From Armatimonadota bacterium (GTDB taxonomy: Bacteria; Armatimonadota; UBA10988; DTZQ01), in the NCBI GenBank assembly GCA_012961305.1, contig DTZQ01000667.1, positions 1-7,241 on the forward strand: a stretch of DNA of 7,241 bases, in the 5' to 3' direction. A program made the translations under genes and the position numbers. Below are positions 6,469-7,241 of the stretch, piece by piece; the first letter of the stretch is position 1, and the number at the start of each line of letters is the position of its first letter. Below the pieces are notes generated by a model that did no database searches, had not been told where the DNA came from, and was given only the letters and a program-made list of their open reading frames with translations.

Positions 6469-7241
6469 CATATCTTGAGAGGATATTTGCCAAACTCGTG
6501 ACAGGTCTCAATCATCGTCATCAGGTTGTTGTACGCGCTTGCCTGTAAAATGGCATCGGCGGGGGCGAGAATGAAACCGCCGCCCGACGCCGCCGCCCGA
6601 ATGGCTTCTATCACCGCTTGGCGAACTTCCTCCTGCGTCCCTCGCTCCAAGGTAATCGGGGCACTAATACCACCCCACAGACAAACCTTATCTCCCATCC
6701 GCCGCTTGATTTCACCCAAGTTCGCATCGCCCAGGGGAGGAGGGGTCAGATACGACAGCGCGTCCACGCCTAAATCGCGAAACGTCTCCAGTTGGCCCAT
6801 GATTCGCGCGTCGGCAAAATAGTGGAACTTCGCCCCTGCCTGATGCACCAGGTCGGCAATCTGTTTGACCGCTGGGGCAAAGAGTTCGCCGAAATCCTTG
6901 GGCGACCAAAAGGCCGTACCCTCATATATTCCGCTGAACTGCACCGTGTCCACGCCCCAGTCAAGGGTAATCTCCAGTTGACGCTTGCTCCAGTTTAGAA
7001 TGAGGTCAAGCAGTTCCGCAAGGAAAGAACGATGCTCCACAGAATACAGCATCATGTTTTGGGGGCCCACCAAGCCCATGGCTAACCTGGAGGGACTGGC
7101 GGCGAGGGTGTAAACCAGGACCTGTTCAACGGCGCAGAATTCCTTGACTCGACGGGCGTGCTCGCGGAAGCGAGTGAGGTCGCTCCTCGCCGGGTCATAG
7201 AAGATGTACCGCAGTTTGTCTAAATCTTCCGGCCCTTTCAC
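6468..7241 (-). CDS. Uroporphyrinogen decarboxylase (UroD/MtaA) family protein, N-terminus cut by window edge
   Basis: The 257 visible residues cover the C-terminal part of a UroD-fold TIM barrel; family members are usually about 340-370 residues. The frame is open to the edge, and the GTG at 7241 is unlikely to be the true start. Family-like segments are MGLVGPQNMMLYSVEH (55-70), LDWGVDTVQFSGIYEGTAFWSP (93-114), FGELFAPAVKQIADLVHQAG (117-136), KFHYFADARIMGQLETFRDLGVDALS (138-163), KVCLWGGISAPITLERGT (185-202), and GGGFILAPADAI (220-231) with a C-terminal YPL. Cobamide methyltransferases such as MtaA have H-x-C and a later Cys as zinc ligands. Here these positions read His140-Tyr-Phe and Ala-Asp-Ala, so the ligands are incomplete. 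It is therefore not clearly a methyltransferase, and haem synthesis is unlikely given the neighbours. It is cytoplasmic and heads the minus-strand pair. Its role beside glycan enzymes is unknown. Confidence 0.88.
   Translation of the reverse strand: MKGPEDLDKLRYIFYDPARSDLTRFREHARRVKEFCAVEQVLVYTLAASPSRLAMGLVGPQNMMLYSVEHRSFLAELLDLILNWSKRQLEITLDWGVDTVQFSGIYEGTAFWSPKDFGELFAPAVKQIADLVHQAGAKFHYFADARIMGQLETFRDLGVDALSYLTPPPLGDANLGEIKRRMGDKVCLWGGISAPITLERGTQEEVRQAVIEAIRAAASGGGFILAPADAILQASAYNNLMTMIETCHEFGKYPLKI

Noticed and set aside
7239..7241. GTG as the real start of the UroD-family gene
   Set aside because: It is at the very edge of the window, and about 90-110 N-terminal residues typical of the family would be missing.

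Overview
The window looks like bacterial chromosome: GC-rich by eye, densely coding, with Shine-Dalgarno sites ahead of the genes and no rRNA, tRNA, CRISPR array, transposase or phage gene. Two of its proteins are large and secreted. One is a heparinase II/III-type lyase and the other resembles a multi-domain glycoside hydrolase. They sit beside a Gfo/Idh/MocA oxidoreductase and a UroD/MtaA-family protein. This mix is common in polysaccharide-degrading lineages such as Planctomycetota, Lentisphaerota, Armatimonadota/Fervidibacterota, Hydrogenedentota and Sumerlaeota. That assignment is inference, because the window holds no phylogenetic marker.

Layout: the left part runs on the plus strand. 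It begins with the C-terminal three quarters of a Gfo/Idh/MocA oxidoreductase (3-800). Next comes a 223-base stretch (801-1023) that seems to hold a broken small secreted-protein gene starting right after the stop codon. Then comes an intact 885-residue secreted heparinase II/III-family protein (1024-3681). The right part runs on the minus strand. A UroD-family gene, cut by the right edge (7241-6468), is followed after 12 bases by a 925-residue secreted protein with a predicted TIM barrel (6455-3678). The two arms converge with no gap, and their TAA stops overlap in a shared TTAA at 3678-3681.

Working model (inference): the two secreted enzymes attack an extracellular polysaccharide, probably uronic-acid containing because of the lyase family. 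The oxidoreductase would act on released sugars in the cytoplasm. The UroD-like protein lacks the usual Cys zinc ligands, so its reaction cannot be named. No transporter, regulator or SusC/D pair is visible.

The most notable points are the uncharacterised 925-residue hydrolase-like protein, a G-quadruplex-type G-run array coinciding with an apparent frameshift at 821-854, a four-cysteine module at the N-terminus of the lyase, and the UroD paralogue without zinc ligands. Nothing here amounts to a clearly new defence or mobile system.
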